Positions 1 through 8,644 of a stretch of 13,908 nt of DNA are shown in pieces (position 1 is the first letter of the stretch; every line of letters starts with the position of its first letter). Below the pieces are notes generated by a model. That model made no database searches. It was not told where the DNA came from and saw only the letters and a list, made by a program, of their open reading frames with translations. This DNA comes from JAEYFP01 sp964566545 (lineage in GTDB: Bacteria > Bacillota > Clostridia > Lachnospirales > Lachnospiraceae): positions 1 to 13,908 of the forward strand of contig CAZMIX010000062.1 in assembly GCA_964566545.1 (NCBI GenBank), written 5' to 3'. Both the position numbers and the translations under genes were made by a program.

Positions 1-542
1 CAACAATACTATTCTGCGGAACGTTTTTTACTACTAGTTTGGTAAAATCATCACACAAACCATTTAAGACACTATAACCATATTTATTATTACTGTTAGA
101 AAATAGGGCTTGTCTTTTTAAGATAGGCATAAGATAATCGGATGAAGGATCTTGCTCACATAACTCTTTAATTAGTTTTCCTTGCATAATCTCCAAAGCA
201 CCAAATCTGTCTATGCTTGACGCTGTAGATTACTAAAGTCACTTGTAAACGTTCCTCCGGATTATCAGCAAAATAGCCAATATTTTCTCCATATTCTTTG
301 TTAAGAAGCATATTTAGATAATTATAGGTCTCAAAAGCAGTTTCATTCCCTTTAAGTTCGATCAATCCTTTCATAACTATTTCTTTTGCATGATAGCCGT
401 TAGTATGCCCTTCCCATGTAATATTGCCTTTTGATGAAACTCCATCAATGACTGCGATGAAATTATCGTTGTAAAAAATGCCATCCTCACATAAAGACTC
501 CTTCTCATACTTAGACTGAATAAAAGAATCATATATATGCAT
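1..542 (-). pseudogene. PP2C-like serine/threonine phosphatase family gene, frameshifted and cut by the window edge
   Basis: The reading frame starts at an ATG at 542 with a good ribosome site (GGAGG, 7 nt upstream). The first part has PP2C-like signatures: an E-D pair at residues 19-20 (CEDGIFYNDN) and FIAVIDG at residues 28-34, the usual metal-binding aspartate positions, then the block ERLQVTLVIYSVKHRQIWCFGD. Just after GD the frame runs into a stop at 168-170. In the next frame, from about 187 down to 1, the protein continues sensibly (QGKLIKELCEQ, then NNKYGYSVLNG) to the window edge. The join at about 181-191 lacks the residues expected after GD, so a small deletion is likely, although a sequencing error is possible. 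No slippery site suggests programmed frameshifting. The family assignment is from motif memory; the substrate is unknown. The same open frame extends upstream to 728 without an ATG or GTG start. Confidence 0.6.
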
Positions 543-751
543 ATCATTACCTCCAAATTTATTCGCCAGATTTGAACCAAATTCCCCTCCATCCCCGCCA
601 AAGGCTGTAATTATCAAAACATCTTGCGTTGTTATATCGTCCTCCGGCTTATCAAGTATTCTTCTGGTTTCCGCCTCACCTAATGTAGCCCCGCTTTCAG
701 GGGCATTGTGTTGCGCTTGACAGCCTGCTCACCTCGCATCATCCCATTGCT

Positions 752-1204
752 TTAATGACCTCTCAAATCAAACTCAGAAGAAACTGCTTCGTCAATTATT
801 TCGATTATGTACAAGTCATCATAATCCGTTGATATGTCTAAATAGCTAAATTTCTTATTCATCAAAGACATGATAAAAGTTCGGGTATTGCTTTTATCAA
901 CGACAAACACATCTGAGCCGAAAAAGGCATTAACTTCATCAGACGATAAATTGCTTTTTATCAAAATCCCTGCCCAAATCTCAGTATGGTTTCCAGTTCC
1001 GCCCGTATTTCCACTACCCGAAATAACCTCGACAATTTCTGTGTTATCCGGCAGAGCTATATTCTCAGCCCAGTCGGTTGCAAGCCGATTTGCTTTTATA
1101 TCATTCAGTATCGGGAAAATAATATATAGGCTTACAATAACAACGATTATTGCAATCGGAGCAATAACCAAAGTGAGCAAGCCTCTTTTTAACCATTTTT
1201 TCAT
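752..1204 (-). CDS. hypothetical membrane-anchored extracytoplasmic protein
   Basis: I do not recognise this gene with certainty. The 150-aa product begins MKKWLKRG and has one hydrophobic segment (about residues 8-30: LLTLVIAPIAIIVVIVSLYIIF) after a positive N-terminus, so it is probably a single-pass protein with its C-terminal domain outside the membrane. The soluble part has a glycine-rich turn (SGSGNTGGTGNHTE) followed by an alternating beta/alpha pattern. An in-frame ATG at 1213 would add three residues. I chose 1204 because GAAGG lies 9 nt upstream of it. It runs in the same direction as the broken phosphatase-like gene but about 210 bp away, with no obvious shared function. Base composition is AT-rich, like the rest of the left end. 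Confidence 0.6.
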   Translation of the reverse strand: MKKWLKRGLLTLVIAPIAIIVVIVSLYIIFPILNDIKANRLATDWAENIALPDNTEIVEVISGSGNTGGTGNHTEIWAGILIKSNLSSDEVNAFFGSDVFVVDKSNTRTFIMSLMNKKFSYLDISTDYDDLYIIEIIDEAVSSEFDLRGH

Positions 1205-1329
1205 ATTGCACATCCTTCAGATAATCATACCATCCAACCGCCAAATATTCAAACCTTTCCAATAGCTTCACAAATCTTTTTATGTATACTGCAAAAATAA
1301 TAAATAGAATGCTGGACAAGATGCTTCTT

Positions 1330-1375
1330 TTGCCTTATATTTAATATTAATATTAAATATTACATAATAAAGGAG
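1330..1375 (+). promoter_or_regulatory. predicted promoter, palindromic operator and RBS of the uracil permease gene
   Basis: A possible -35 TTGCCT (1330-1335) and -10 TTAAAT (1353-1358) are 17 bp apart. A perfect 24-bp palindrome (1337-1360, half-site ATATTTAATATT) covers the spacer and -10. The RBS AAAGGAG (1369-1375) stands 11 nt before the ATG. The predicted leader is too short to hold a PyrR-type attenuator, so control by a DNA-binding protein at the palindrome is the more natural reading. AT-rich palindromes also arise by chance, so the regulatory role is inference. Confidence 0.45.
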
Positions 1376-1386
1376 CACAAAAGTAT

Positions 1387-2766
1387 ATGAATAAACAGAA
1401 AATAGGCTATCTGCCTGACGAAAAACCGCCTATCGGCAAACTCCTGCTCTATGCGCTGCAGCAGATGATCGTCATGTTTCCGGCTACGATAACCGTAGCT
1501 CTCATTACCGGATTTCAGGTATCTACCACTATTTTTGCCAGCGGTCTCGCAACAATCTGCTTCTCACTGATTACAAAAAGAAAACTCCCCCTTTATTACG
1601 GATCCAGTTTCGCTTACCTTTCCGCAATTTCCGGTTTAGTGGCGGCACAGGGATTTGCGACGACAAACGGCATTTTACCTACGGAAGCAATCCGGATTGC
1701 CCAGTTTGGAATTATTATGTCGGGTCTCGTATCGATTGCAGCCGGTCTTTTGGTAAGATGGGCCGGACGGGAGATGGTTGAAAAGATTCTTCCGCCGAGC
1801 GTAACCGGACCGGTCGCTATGATTATCGGCTTGACTCTCGCCGGAAACGCTCTTTCAGACGCAGCCCCTGCTGCAGACCAGACGCAGCTTGTATGGATCG
1901 TTTCTCTTGCGACATTTCTTTCCACAGTCTTGTTTTCCAAGTACCTGAAAGGGTTTTTAGGCCAGCTTCCACTTCTGCTTGGCGCAGCCGTCGGATGTCT
2001 GACTGCCTTACTCATTTATCTGATCGGCGGCGATCAATATAATCTGTTCCGCTCTCTGCCTCCCGAAGTGCTCGCAGCATCTTCCTGGAAGCTGGGCAGC
2101 GGTTCTATTTTTGCACTGCCGGCCTTTTCTCTCCCGAAAGCATCGCTTGCGGCCGTTGCGGCAATTATGCCAATTGCAATCGCAACAATACCCGAGTCGA
2201 CGGCGCACGTTTATCAGTTAGACATTTATGTGAATGATATTGCCCGTGAAAAAGGCAGCAAGAAAAAATATGATATGGTATCCCTTCTTGATAAAAACCT
2301 AATCGGAGACGGCTTATGTGATATGGTTACCGGATTGATCGGTGGCCCGGCAGGTACTAATTATGGGGAAAATATCAGTACGATGGCTATTACCCGCGTT
2401 TTCAGCGTTCCGGTTCTGATTGCCGCCGCTATCATGGCTATGGTGATGTCCTGTTTCACCCCTCTGATCAGCGTCATTTATGGAATCCCTTTGGCCGTAA
2501 TCGGCGGACTTGAAATTTATCTCTTTGGAGCGATCGCAGCACAGGGTATCGCTATTTTAATTGACCGCAAGTGCGATATGTTTTCTTCCAAAAATATTGC
2601 CGTTATCGCCAGCGTTATGGTTCTTGGACTTGGTATCAACTATACGTTCGGAGGAACTCTCAATTTCTTCGGTATCGGTATCCCCGCTGTTGCCGGCGCA
2701 GCAATCTTCGGTATTGTTTTAAATCTTCTGCTTTCGATCGGCGAAAAGAAGGCCGAAAAGGAATAA
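1387..2766 (+). CDS. uraA: uracil permease, NCS2 (nucleobase-cation symporter-2) family
   Basis: This 459-aa integral membrane protein matches the usual length of UraA/PyrP transporters, which import uracil with protons. The family signatures are clear: GSSFAYL at residues 72-78, the PESTAH motif with E270 and H274 (same spacing as E241/H245 of E. coli UraA), and TNYGENI with E328 (counterpart of E290). The YGEN form of the last motif is typical of uracil rather than xanthine/urate carriers. Many hydrophobic stretches agree with the 14-helix fold. It is a single-gene unit: own promoter, a strong terminator directly after the stop, and minus-strand genes on both sides. No pyrimidine biosynthesis gene is adjacent, so its role is probably salvage. 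Confidence 0.93.
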   Translation: MNKQKIGYLPDEKPPIGKLLLYALQQMIVMFPATITVALITGFQVSTTIFASGLATICFSLITKRKLPLYYGSSFAYLSAISGLVAAQGFATTNGILPTEAIRIAQFGIIMSGLVSIAAGLLVRWAGREMVEKILPPSVTGPVAMIIGLTLAGNALSDAAPAADQTQLVWIVSLATFLSTVLFSKYLKGFLGQLPLLLGAAVGCLTALLIYLIGGDQYNLFRSLPPEVLAASSWKLGSGSIFALPAFSLPKASLAAVAAIMPIAIATIPESTAHVYQLDIYVNDIAREKGSKKKYDMVSLLDKNLIGDGLCDMVTGLIGGPAGTNYGENISTMAITRVFSVPVLIAAAIMAMVMSCFTPLISVIYGIPLAVIGGLEIYLFGAIAAQGIAILIDRKCDMFSSKNIAVIASVMVLGLGINYTFGGTLNFFGIGIPAVAGAAIFGIVLNLLLSIGEKKAEKE

Positions 2767-2781
2767 CGATTCACTAACATA

Positions 2782-2834
2782 ACAAAAGCCTTCCCGGAAT
2801 GAACTGTCCCTTCCGAGAAGGCTTTTGTTTTCTA
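2782..2834 (+). terminator. intrinsic terminator after the uracil permease gene
   Basis: An 11-bp perfect stem (ACAAAAGCCTT at 2782-2792 with AAGGCTTTTGT at 2818-2828), with further partial pairing inside, is followed by a T-rich run. It begins 15 nt after the stop codon. Confidence 0.88.
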
Positions 2835-2924
2835 TGGCAACTACTCTAGTTTTCATAAAAGTTGCTTTGACCGACACGCTGTATTGCTTGCTTTCTTCAC
2901 CAAACCAGAAAAATGCTGACTGAA
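2835..2924 (-). other. unassigned segment between the permease terminator and the toxin gene
   Basis: On the minus strand one frame reads through without a stop and has protein-like composition (for example SAFFWFGEESKQYSV then KATFMKTRVVAIENK), but it has no start codon or RBS. It also contains a 6-bp inverted repeat (GCAACT at 2837-2842 with AGTTGC downstream). It may be the decayed end of a lost gene or simple spacer. Confidence 0.2.
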
Positions 2925-3221
2925 TTAAAATATTCTTGTTATGTCTTGAAATCTATTTACTACACGATAAATTTCAACATACTCCTTGTTCGCTTTATAT
3001 AACACCACATAATTTCCTAATGCGATGTACTTGTATTTGGTTTTAAAGCTAACCCTTTTATCCAAGTCAGCGCCGATACTTGGAAACTGCTGTATATTAG
3101 TGAAACTGCTATAGATTTCCTGTATCGTCTTTATTGCCATCTCTGGATTATCCTCAGCAATAAATTCCTTGATGCCTTTCAAATCCTCTGCAACCAATGG
3201 GTTAATTCGCAATTTCAGCAT
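2925..3221 (-). CDS. type II toxin, RelE/ParE family
   Basis: This 98-aa basic protein has the RelE/ParE layout: an N-terminal strand (MLKLRINPLVAEDLKGIKEFIAE), two helices, the FPSIGADLDKR loop, then strands KYKYIALGNYVVLYKANKEYVEIYRVVN ending in a short arginine-bearing tail. RelE members cleave mRNA on the ribosome and ParE members poison gyrase; the sequence alone does not settle which applies. It starts 3 nt after the antitoxin stop, with GGAG from the antitoxin end as its RBS, so the two are translated together. Antitoxin-first order fits a type II module. Confidence 0.87.
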   Translation of the reverse strand: MLKLRINPLVAEDLKGIKEFIAEDNPEMAIKTIQEIYSSFTNIQQFPSIGADLDKRVSFKTKYKYIALGNYVVLYKANKEYVEIYRVVNRFQDITRIF

Positions 3222-3224
3222 AAA

Positions 3225-3473
3225 TTATTCTCCAACTATCGCTTTTAATTCATCTATATTCAACCACTCGGCACCAGCTTTTACTGCTTCTTCAGCCTCC
3301 TGTAATTTCATCAGCAATTTTTTTTCAGCCTTCTCACGCTCGTAGTCCTCTATATCTATAACTACAAAACGTCCTCTTCCATTTTTTGTTAAAAATATAG
3401 GCTCACCCACTTGGCAATTTTTAAGTACTTCGTTATAATTTCTCAAATCTGAAACAGGTAATATATTTGACAT
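3225..3473 (-). CDS. type II antitoxin, Phd/YefM family
   Basis: The 82-aa protein has the Phd/YefM N-terminal DNA-binding domain (LPVSDLRNYNEVLKNC, then GEPIFLTKNGRGRFVVIDIEDYE) and an acidic helical C-terminus (about residues 50-82) that should wrap and neutralise the toxin. In this family the antitoxin, alone or with its toxin, represses its own promoter, and a matching inverted repeat lies just upstream. The start at 3473 has the RBS AAAGGGAG about 9 nt upstream. The module is AT-rich compared with prfA next door, consistent with mobility. Confidence 0.88.
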   Translation of the reverse strand: MSNILPVSDLRNYNEVLKNCQVGEPIFLTKNGRGRFVVIDIEDYEREKAEKKLLMKLQEAEEAVKAGAEWLNIDELKAIVGE

Positions 3474-3505
3474 AATATTCGCTCCCTTTCATTGTTTATA
3501 CTTAC

Positions 3506-3556
3506 ATTATACCCAAAAGTGCTGTAAAATTCAACGTAAAATTTTACAGCACTTTT
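3506..3556 (-). promoter_or_regulatory. toxin-antitoxin promoter with embedded 17-bp inverted-repeat operator
   Basis: On the minus strand there is a near-consensus sigma-A promoter: -35 TTGAAT (3529-3534) and -10 TATAAT (3506-3511) with exactly 17 bp between. A perfect inverted repeat overlaps it: AAAAGTGCTGTAAAATT at 3515-3531 and its complement at 3540-3556, separated by 8 nt. The -35 box lies at the inner end of one arm and in the spacer, so protein bound to the repeat would block RNA polymerase. This fits antitoxin autoregulation. Confidence 0.8.
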
Positions 3557-3641
3557 TGCTATATCTAAATTTTTTACTTGTTCACAATACATATCCTTCG
3601 CAAAACAACGCATATTCAAGGGTTCTATGCACCTTCAGCGC

Positions 3642-4712
<1,071 letters not shown>

Positions 4713-4749
4713 TTCTTTCCTCCATAACAAAGCGGCAATTCCGCTTCAA

Positions 4750-5595
4750 CTAGCCGATCCTCGTTCCACACACAACCCGATCAAGACCAGCCAGATCCTT
4801 CACAATTCTGATTTGTTCAAATCCATTTGCGCGCATAATGGCACATACCTGCTCTCCCTGGTCATACCCGATTTCAAACAGCAGCTTTCCTCCGCGCACG
4901 AGATAGCTTCCGGATTCCCTGCTGATTTCGCGGTAAAAATAAAGACCATCCTCCCGTCCGTCCAGTGCCTGTCTCGGCTCATGCAGCCGAACTTCCTCCA
5001 TCAGCATTTCGATTTCCTTTGTTCGGATGTAGGGCGGATTGGATACGATCACATCGAATTTTTTATCCGGCACTGGAAGCTTCTCAAATAAGTCGCTTTC
5101 CACAAATGTGACCGAAACCTGATGATATGCCGCATTCTGTTGCGCAACATCGAGCGCTTCTTCTGATAAATCGACAGCCGTCCCGATAAGCTCGTTTTTA
5201 TATTTCATAAGGCTGATCAAAATGCACCCTGAACCTGTGCACAAATCCAACACATGCATCCCGTCCATCGTTTCGATCATCGCCTCCTCCACAAGGCATT
5301 CCGTATCCTGCCTCGGTATCAGCACATGTTCATTGACCGCAAAACGCAGACCCATAAACTCTTGAAAGCCCGTAATCTGCTGTAAAGGGATGTGAGCTGC
5401 ACGCCTTTCAAGCAAGGCGGCATATCTCTCTGCTTGAGCTTCCTCCACAGGCTCCTCGCCATGTGCCAGCAGATAATTTCGATCCGTTTTCATGACAAAT
5501 TCAAGCAAAAGCCGCGCATCCACGGCTGCATCCGTAATGTGACTCTTAAGCAGCCTTATTTCGCCGTTTTTATATAAATCACGGTAACTCTGCAT
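4750..5595 (-). CDS. prmC: release factor N5-glutamine methyltransferase
   Basis: PrmC transfers a methyl group from S-adenosylmethionine to the GGQ glutamine of release factors. The 281-aa product has an N-terminal helical domain, the IPRQDTE block (residues 93-99), the SAM motif LDLCTGSGC (116-124), and the catalytic NPPY (186-189). The start is uncertain: in-frame TTG (5625) and ATG (5619) codons lie upstream. I chose 5595 because family members usually begin close to the YRDLY segment, and GGAAGG and GAGGA lie just upstream. This gives a 17-bp overlap with the end of the DUF1385 gene, implying translational coupling. The target gene prfA follows directly. Confidence 0.94.
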   Translation of the reverse strand: MQSYRDLYKNGEIRLLKSHITDAAVDARLLLEFVMKTDRNYLLAHGEEPVEEAQAERYAALLERRAAHIPLQQITGFQEFMGLRFAVNEHVLIPRQDTECLVEEAMIETMDGMHVLDLCTGSGCILISLMKYKNELIGTAVDLSEEALDVAQQNAAYHQVSVTFVESDLFEKLPVPDKKFDVIVSNPPYIRTKEIEMLMEEVRLHEPRQALDGREDGLYFYREISRESGSYLVRGGKLLFEIGYDQGEQVCAIMRANGFEQIRIVKDLAGLDRVVCGTRIG

Positions 5596-6580
5596 CTTCC
5601 TCGCTGCCTTCCGTTTCATAGCCAAACTCGTCCCTTAAATAGATCCGCCAGTCAAACACGGCTTCCACCGCTGCAATTGCAACCTCAATCATATCATCCT
5701 CCGGCTCCTTCGTCGTCAGCTTCTGCAGCCACATGCCGGGCGCCGATAAAATCTTGACAATCAGACTGCTGCTTCGCCCCGCAAGTCGGATAATCTCATA
5801 AGAAAAACTGGCAATGACCGGAATCAAAAGAAGTCTGACCGCCACGCGCATAATCGGGTCGTCCACCCGAATAAAAATAAACAAAATGACACTGATGAAG
5901 ATTACAAAAAACAGAAAGCTCGTACCGCAGCGCTTATGCTGTCTCGATGACTTTCTGACATTTTCGATCGTCAGCGGATATGCCTTTTCAATGCAATTGA
6001 TACATTTATGCTCGGCGCCATGGTACATGAAAACCCGCCTGATATCCTTCATACAGGATATTGCCACGATGTACAATACAAAGATGAGTATCCTGATACA
6101 GCCCTCCATAATTGCAATGACCGTATCCGATACAATCCACTGCTTCAAAAGCTGTGCAAGGAAATAAGGAAGCAGCATAAATAAGCCAATCGCAATCAAT
6201 ACGGAAAGAAATACGGTGAAGCCCGTCAATATTTTCTCCGCATTGTCACCAAACAGCCTGTCGAGAGGCCTCTGCTTCTGCTTTTTCTTTTCGTCCACTT
6301 CTTCATAAAATGAGGCGGAATAAGTCAAAGTTCTGACTCCTAAAATCATGGAATCAATGAAATTAAATACGCCTCTGATAAACGGGATCTTTGTCAGACG
6401 CTCGCTGGGCGCAAAGGATTCATATTCCTCCAGCACAACTTCGATTTCGTTGCTCGGCGTCCGAACTGCAATCGAGTATTTATCCTTATTCTTCATCATG
6501 ACGCCTTCAATGACCGCCTGACCGCCGACGCCGGAATACCTCTCCCGCTTCTTCTTTTTCTTATCGTTTCCTTTTGCCAT
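5579..6580 (-). CDS. DUF1385 family integral membrane protein
   Basis: The 333-aa protein starts with a very lysine-rich tail (residues 3-13) and then the DUF1385 hallmark GGQAVIEGVMM (about 19-29). Four or so hydrophobic segments follow (among them TVFLSVLIAIGLFMLLPYF and FLFFVIFISVILFIFI), together with the conserved MYHGAEHKCINCIE block, whose His and Cys residues could bind metal. The biochemical function of the family is not established, but members commonly sit between rpmE and prmC/prfA in Firmicutes. The start at 6580 is supported by GAGGA 8 nt upstream; the alternative ATG at 6598 would place that RBS inside the gene. Its end overlaps prmC. Confidence 0.9.
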   Translation of the reverse strand: MAKGNDKKKKKRERYSGVGGQAVIEGVMMKNKDKYSIAVRTPSNEIEVVLEEYESFAPSERLTKIPFIRGVFNFIDSMILGVRTLTYSASFYEEVDEKKKQKQRPLDRLFGDNAEKILTGFTVFLSVLIAIGLFMLLPYFLAQLLKQWIVSDTVIAIMEGCIRILIFVLYIVAISCMKDIRRVFMYHGAEHKCINCIEKAYPLTIENVRKSSRQHKRCGTSFLFFVIFISVILFIFIRVDDPIMRVAVRLLLIPVIASFSYEIIRLAGRSSSLIVKILSAPGMWLQKLTTKEPEDDMIEVAIAAVEAVFDWRIYLRDEFGYETEGSEEDAELP

Positions 6581-6680
6581 ATTATTTTTCCTCAACATTA
6601 ATCGTATGGAGTCTGCGGATTCCCCGCGCGCGAGCAGTGCCGTTTACGGTTAACTCCCACTCTGCGAGCTGCGCATCACG

Positions 6681-6720
6681 CCTTTATTTATATGAATATT
6701 CATATTCATATAAATAAAGG
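6681..6720. repeat. 40-nt near-perfect palindrome (19-bp arms, 2-nt centre)
   Basis: The arms at 6681-6699 and 6702-6720 are exact reverse complements (each begins CCTTTATTTATATG read inward), with only TC between them. Its right edge (6716-6720) is shared with the rpmE terminator hairpin. It could be an operator, a second RNA hairpin, or a mobile palindromic remnant. Confidence 0.7.
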
Positions 6721-6745
6721 TTGAGATTTAAAAACCTCAACCTTT
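6716..6745 (-). terminator. hairpin terminator downstream of rpmE
   Basis: On the minus strand a 10-bp perfect stem (AAAGGTTGAG / CTCAACCTTT) with a 10-nt loop starts 9 nt after the rpmE stop. The tail is ATTTATAT rather than a pure U run, so efficiency may be moderate and some transcripts may continue into the DUF1385-prmC-prfA group. Confidence 0.65.
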
Positions 6746-6754
6746 CCAATCTCA

Positions 6755-6961
6755 TTATTTGCTTTCAACGCCATATTTCTTGTTGAACTTATCGATACGT
6801 CCGGCAACTCTAGCCGACTTCTGCTGGCCTGTGTAGAATGAGTGGCACTTTGAACAGATTTCAACGTGGATTTCCTTCTTTGTCGAACCTGTCACAAATG
6901 TATTTCCGCAGTTGCAGGTCACCGCCGCCTGATGATAATTCGGATGGATTCCTTCTTTCAT
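6755..6961 (-). CDS. rpmE: 50S ribosomal protein L31 (zinc-binding form)
   Basis: The 68-aa product has the normal L31 length and begins MKEGIHPNY. Four cysteines (C16, C18, C36, C39) make the zinc-binding C+ type, the form normally used when zinc is plentiful. The C-terminus SARVAGRIDKFNKKYG is typical. The start at 6961 is chosen over 6988 because GAGGTG lies about 7 nt upstream and the family begins there. It has its own predicted promoter between it and rho, and a hairpin follows. Confidence 0.97.
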   Translation of the reverse strand: MKEGIHPNYHQAAVTCNCGNTFVTGSTKKEIHVEICSKCHSFYTGQQKSARVAGRIDKFNKKYGVESK

Positions 6962-7044
6962 TTCTTTCACCTCTTTATATTTATTCATTGTTCTTTTGTT
7001 TAAGCAATGTAACTATCCCATATACAATTACAAACAGCTTAGTA

Positions 7045-7073
7045 ATTGTAACATAGCTTACTTGCTTGTGCAA
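7045..7073 (-). promoter_or_regulatory. predicted rpmE promoter
   Basis: Minus-strand -35 TTGCAC (7068-7073) and -10 TACAAT (7045-7050) are separated by 17 bp. It lies immediately after the rho stop codon. A 7-bp inverted repeat (TACTTGC at 7059-7065, GCAAGTA at 7070-7076) overlaps the -35 and might be an operator. Confidence 0.65.
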
Positions 7074-7080
7074 GTATTTT

Positions 7081-8505
7081 TTATATAAACCTGATTTTTT
7101 TCACCATGTCCACAAACTCCCTGTTACTACGGGTACGCACGAACATCTCTAAAATCTTTTCTACTGCCTCGTCCGCCTTAAGTCCGTTGAGCGCTTTTCT
7201 CATAATATTAATTGCCTCGAGCTCCTCTCTTTCAAGCAGCAGATCTTCGCGCCTCGTTCCGGATTTCGGAATATCAATTGCCGGGAAGACACGTTTTTCG
7301 GAAAGCTTTCTATCCAGTACCATTTCCATGTTGCCCGTTCCTTTGAACTCCTCATATACGACGTCATCCATCTTACTTCCGGTTTCAATCAGCGCCGTAG
7401 CAAGGATCGTCAGGCTGCCTCCTTCACGCATATTTCTTGCCGCACCGAAAAATCTCTTCGGCATATAAAGCGCCGCCGGATCCAAACCGCCTGACAGCGT
7501 CCTTCCGCTGGGCGGAACCGTCAGATTATACGCCCTTGTCAGCCTTGTAATACTGTCAAGAAGGATCGTGACCTCCCTGCCATGTTCAACGAGACGTTTC
7601 GCCCGTTCAATAACCATTTCCGACACTCTTTTATGATGATCAGGCAGCTCGTCAAACGTAGAGTAGATGACCTCGACATTTTTTCCTTCTATCGCCTCTT
7701 TAATATCGGTGACTTCCTCGGGACGTTCATCAATCAAAAGAATGATCAAATGCATTTCCGGGTTATTTTTTGAGATGGATCTCGCTACCTCTTTAATAAG
7801 TGTCGTCTTTCCTGCTTTTGGCGGGGAAACAATCATCCCACGCTGTCCCTTGCCTACAGGAGACATCAGATCCATGATTCGCATCGCAATACTGCCACCC
7901 GGCATTTCGAGATGGATGCGCTCATTGGGGAAAATCGGTGTTAAATCTTCGAAATTCTTCCTTTTGGAGGCATCCGACGGCGTCATACCGTTAATCGTCT
8001 TTACAAACAGCAGTGCTCCAAATTTATCGTTCTGTGTCTTTACCCTTGTATTACCGACAATAATGTCGCCTGTTTTCAAACCGAAACGGCGAATTTGACT
8101 TGGCGCTACGTAAACATCATTCTCACCAGGCAAATAATTCTCGCTTCTGATAAAGCCGTAGCCGTCCGTCAGTACCTCCAATATACCATTCGCTGAGATT
8201 CCGCTGTCAAGACTCCTTTTTTCTTCAGAAATATCGATATCTTCAGTAAGTCCTGTTTCTGCCGGCACAGCGGGCTTGTCCGACGGCTTTTCGGACACCG
8301 CTCTGGTTTCCTCCTTGCCCGCTACTTTCATCTCTTCCGCATTAACAGGACAGCTCTCTGCCTTTCCTGCCTCTTTTTCATCCTCAGCCAGCATTGCCTC
8401 CACGATCGCCGACTTCTTCATAACTGAAACATTTTTGATCCCGCGCGCCTTTGCAATATCTTTTAAGGCTGCAAGAGACAGGGATTCATACTTCTCACGC
8501 ATCAT
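7081..8505 (-). CDS. rho: transcription termination factor Rho
   Basis: Rho is a hexameric RNA helicase/ATPase that ends transcription. The 474-aa protein has an N-terminal Rho-N helical domain (LSLAALKDIAKARGI, residues 9-23), an acidic low-complexity linker (about 40-100), the cold-shock-like RNA-binding domain (GILEVLTDGYGFIRS from 107), Walker A SPPKAGKT (227-234), Walker B LIILLIDE (253-260), and the secondary-channel segment SGRTLSGGLDPAALYMPK. The linker makes it longer than the E. coli protein (419 aa), as is common in this group. AGGAGG lies about 10 nt before the first ATG at 8505; an ATG at 8502 is equally possible. It has a long leader. Confidence 0.97.
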   Translation of the reverse strand: MMREKYESLSLAALKDIAKARGIKNVSVMKKSAIVEAMLAEDEKEAGKAESCPVNAEEMKVAGKEETRAVSEKPSDKPAVPAETGLTEDIDISEEKRSLDSGISANGILEVLTDGYGFIRSENYLPGENDVYVAPSQIRRFGLKTGDIIVGNTRVKTQNDKFGALLFVKTINGMTPSDASKRKNFEDLTPIFPNERIHLEMPGGSIAMRIMDLMSPVGKGQRGMIVSPPKAGKTTLIKEVARSISKNNPEMHLIILLIDERPEEVTDIKEAIEGKNVEVIYSTFDELPDHHKRVSEMVIERAKRLVEHGREVTILLDSITRLTRAYNLTVPPSGRTLSGGLDPAALYMPKRFFGAARNMREGGSLTILATALIETGSKMDDVVYEEFKGTGNMEMVLDRKLSEKRVFPAIDIPKSGTRREDLLLEREELEAINIMRKALNGLKADEAVEKILEMFVRTRSNREFVDMVKKIRFI

Positions 8506-8644
8506 ACTTTTTCTTCCTCCTAAAAGAGCCTTTCTTAAACTAAATGTTTATTGTAATTTTATAAAAATTATTTTCGTATATCTTATATATCTGTCTTTGG
8601 GATTGTAACTGGATTTGATAATAAAATCTGAAACTCCAATTCAG

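Noticed and set aside
870..1265. A 131-codon plus-strand frame antisense to the membrane-anchored protein gene
   Set aside because: Its composition is that of an antisense shadow. The minus-strand gene has a membrane anchor and an RBS, and this frame has neither.
1101..1319. A 72-codon minus-strand frame overlapping the start of the membrane-anchored protein gene
   Set aside because: Half of it is an out-of-frame reading of the better-supported gene, and it has no convincing RBS or family.
3515..3556. The 17-bp inverted repeat as a terminator for prfA
   Set aside because: In the prfA direction the stem is followed by GGGTATAATG, not a T run. It fits the toxin-antitoxin promoter better as an operator.
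7059..7082. A 7-bp hairpin followed by six T on the plus strand, resembling a terminator
   Set aside because: No plus-strand gene lies upstream to be terminated, and the repeat overlaps the predicted rpmE -35. It is noted as a possible operator only.
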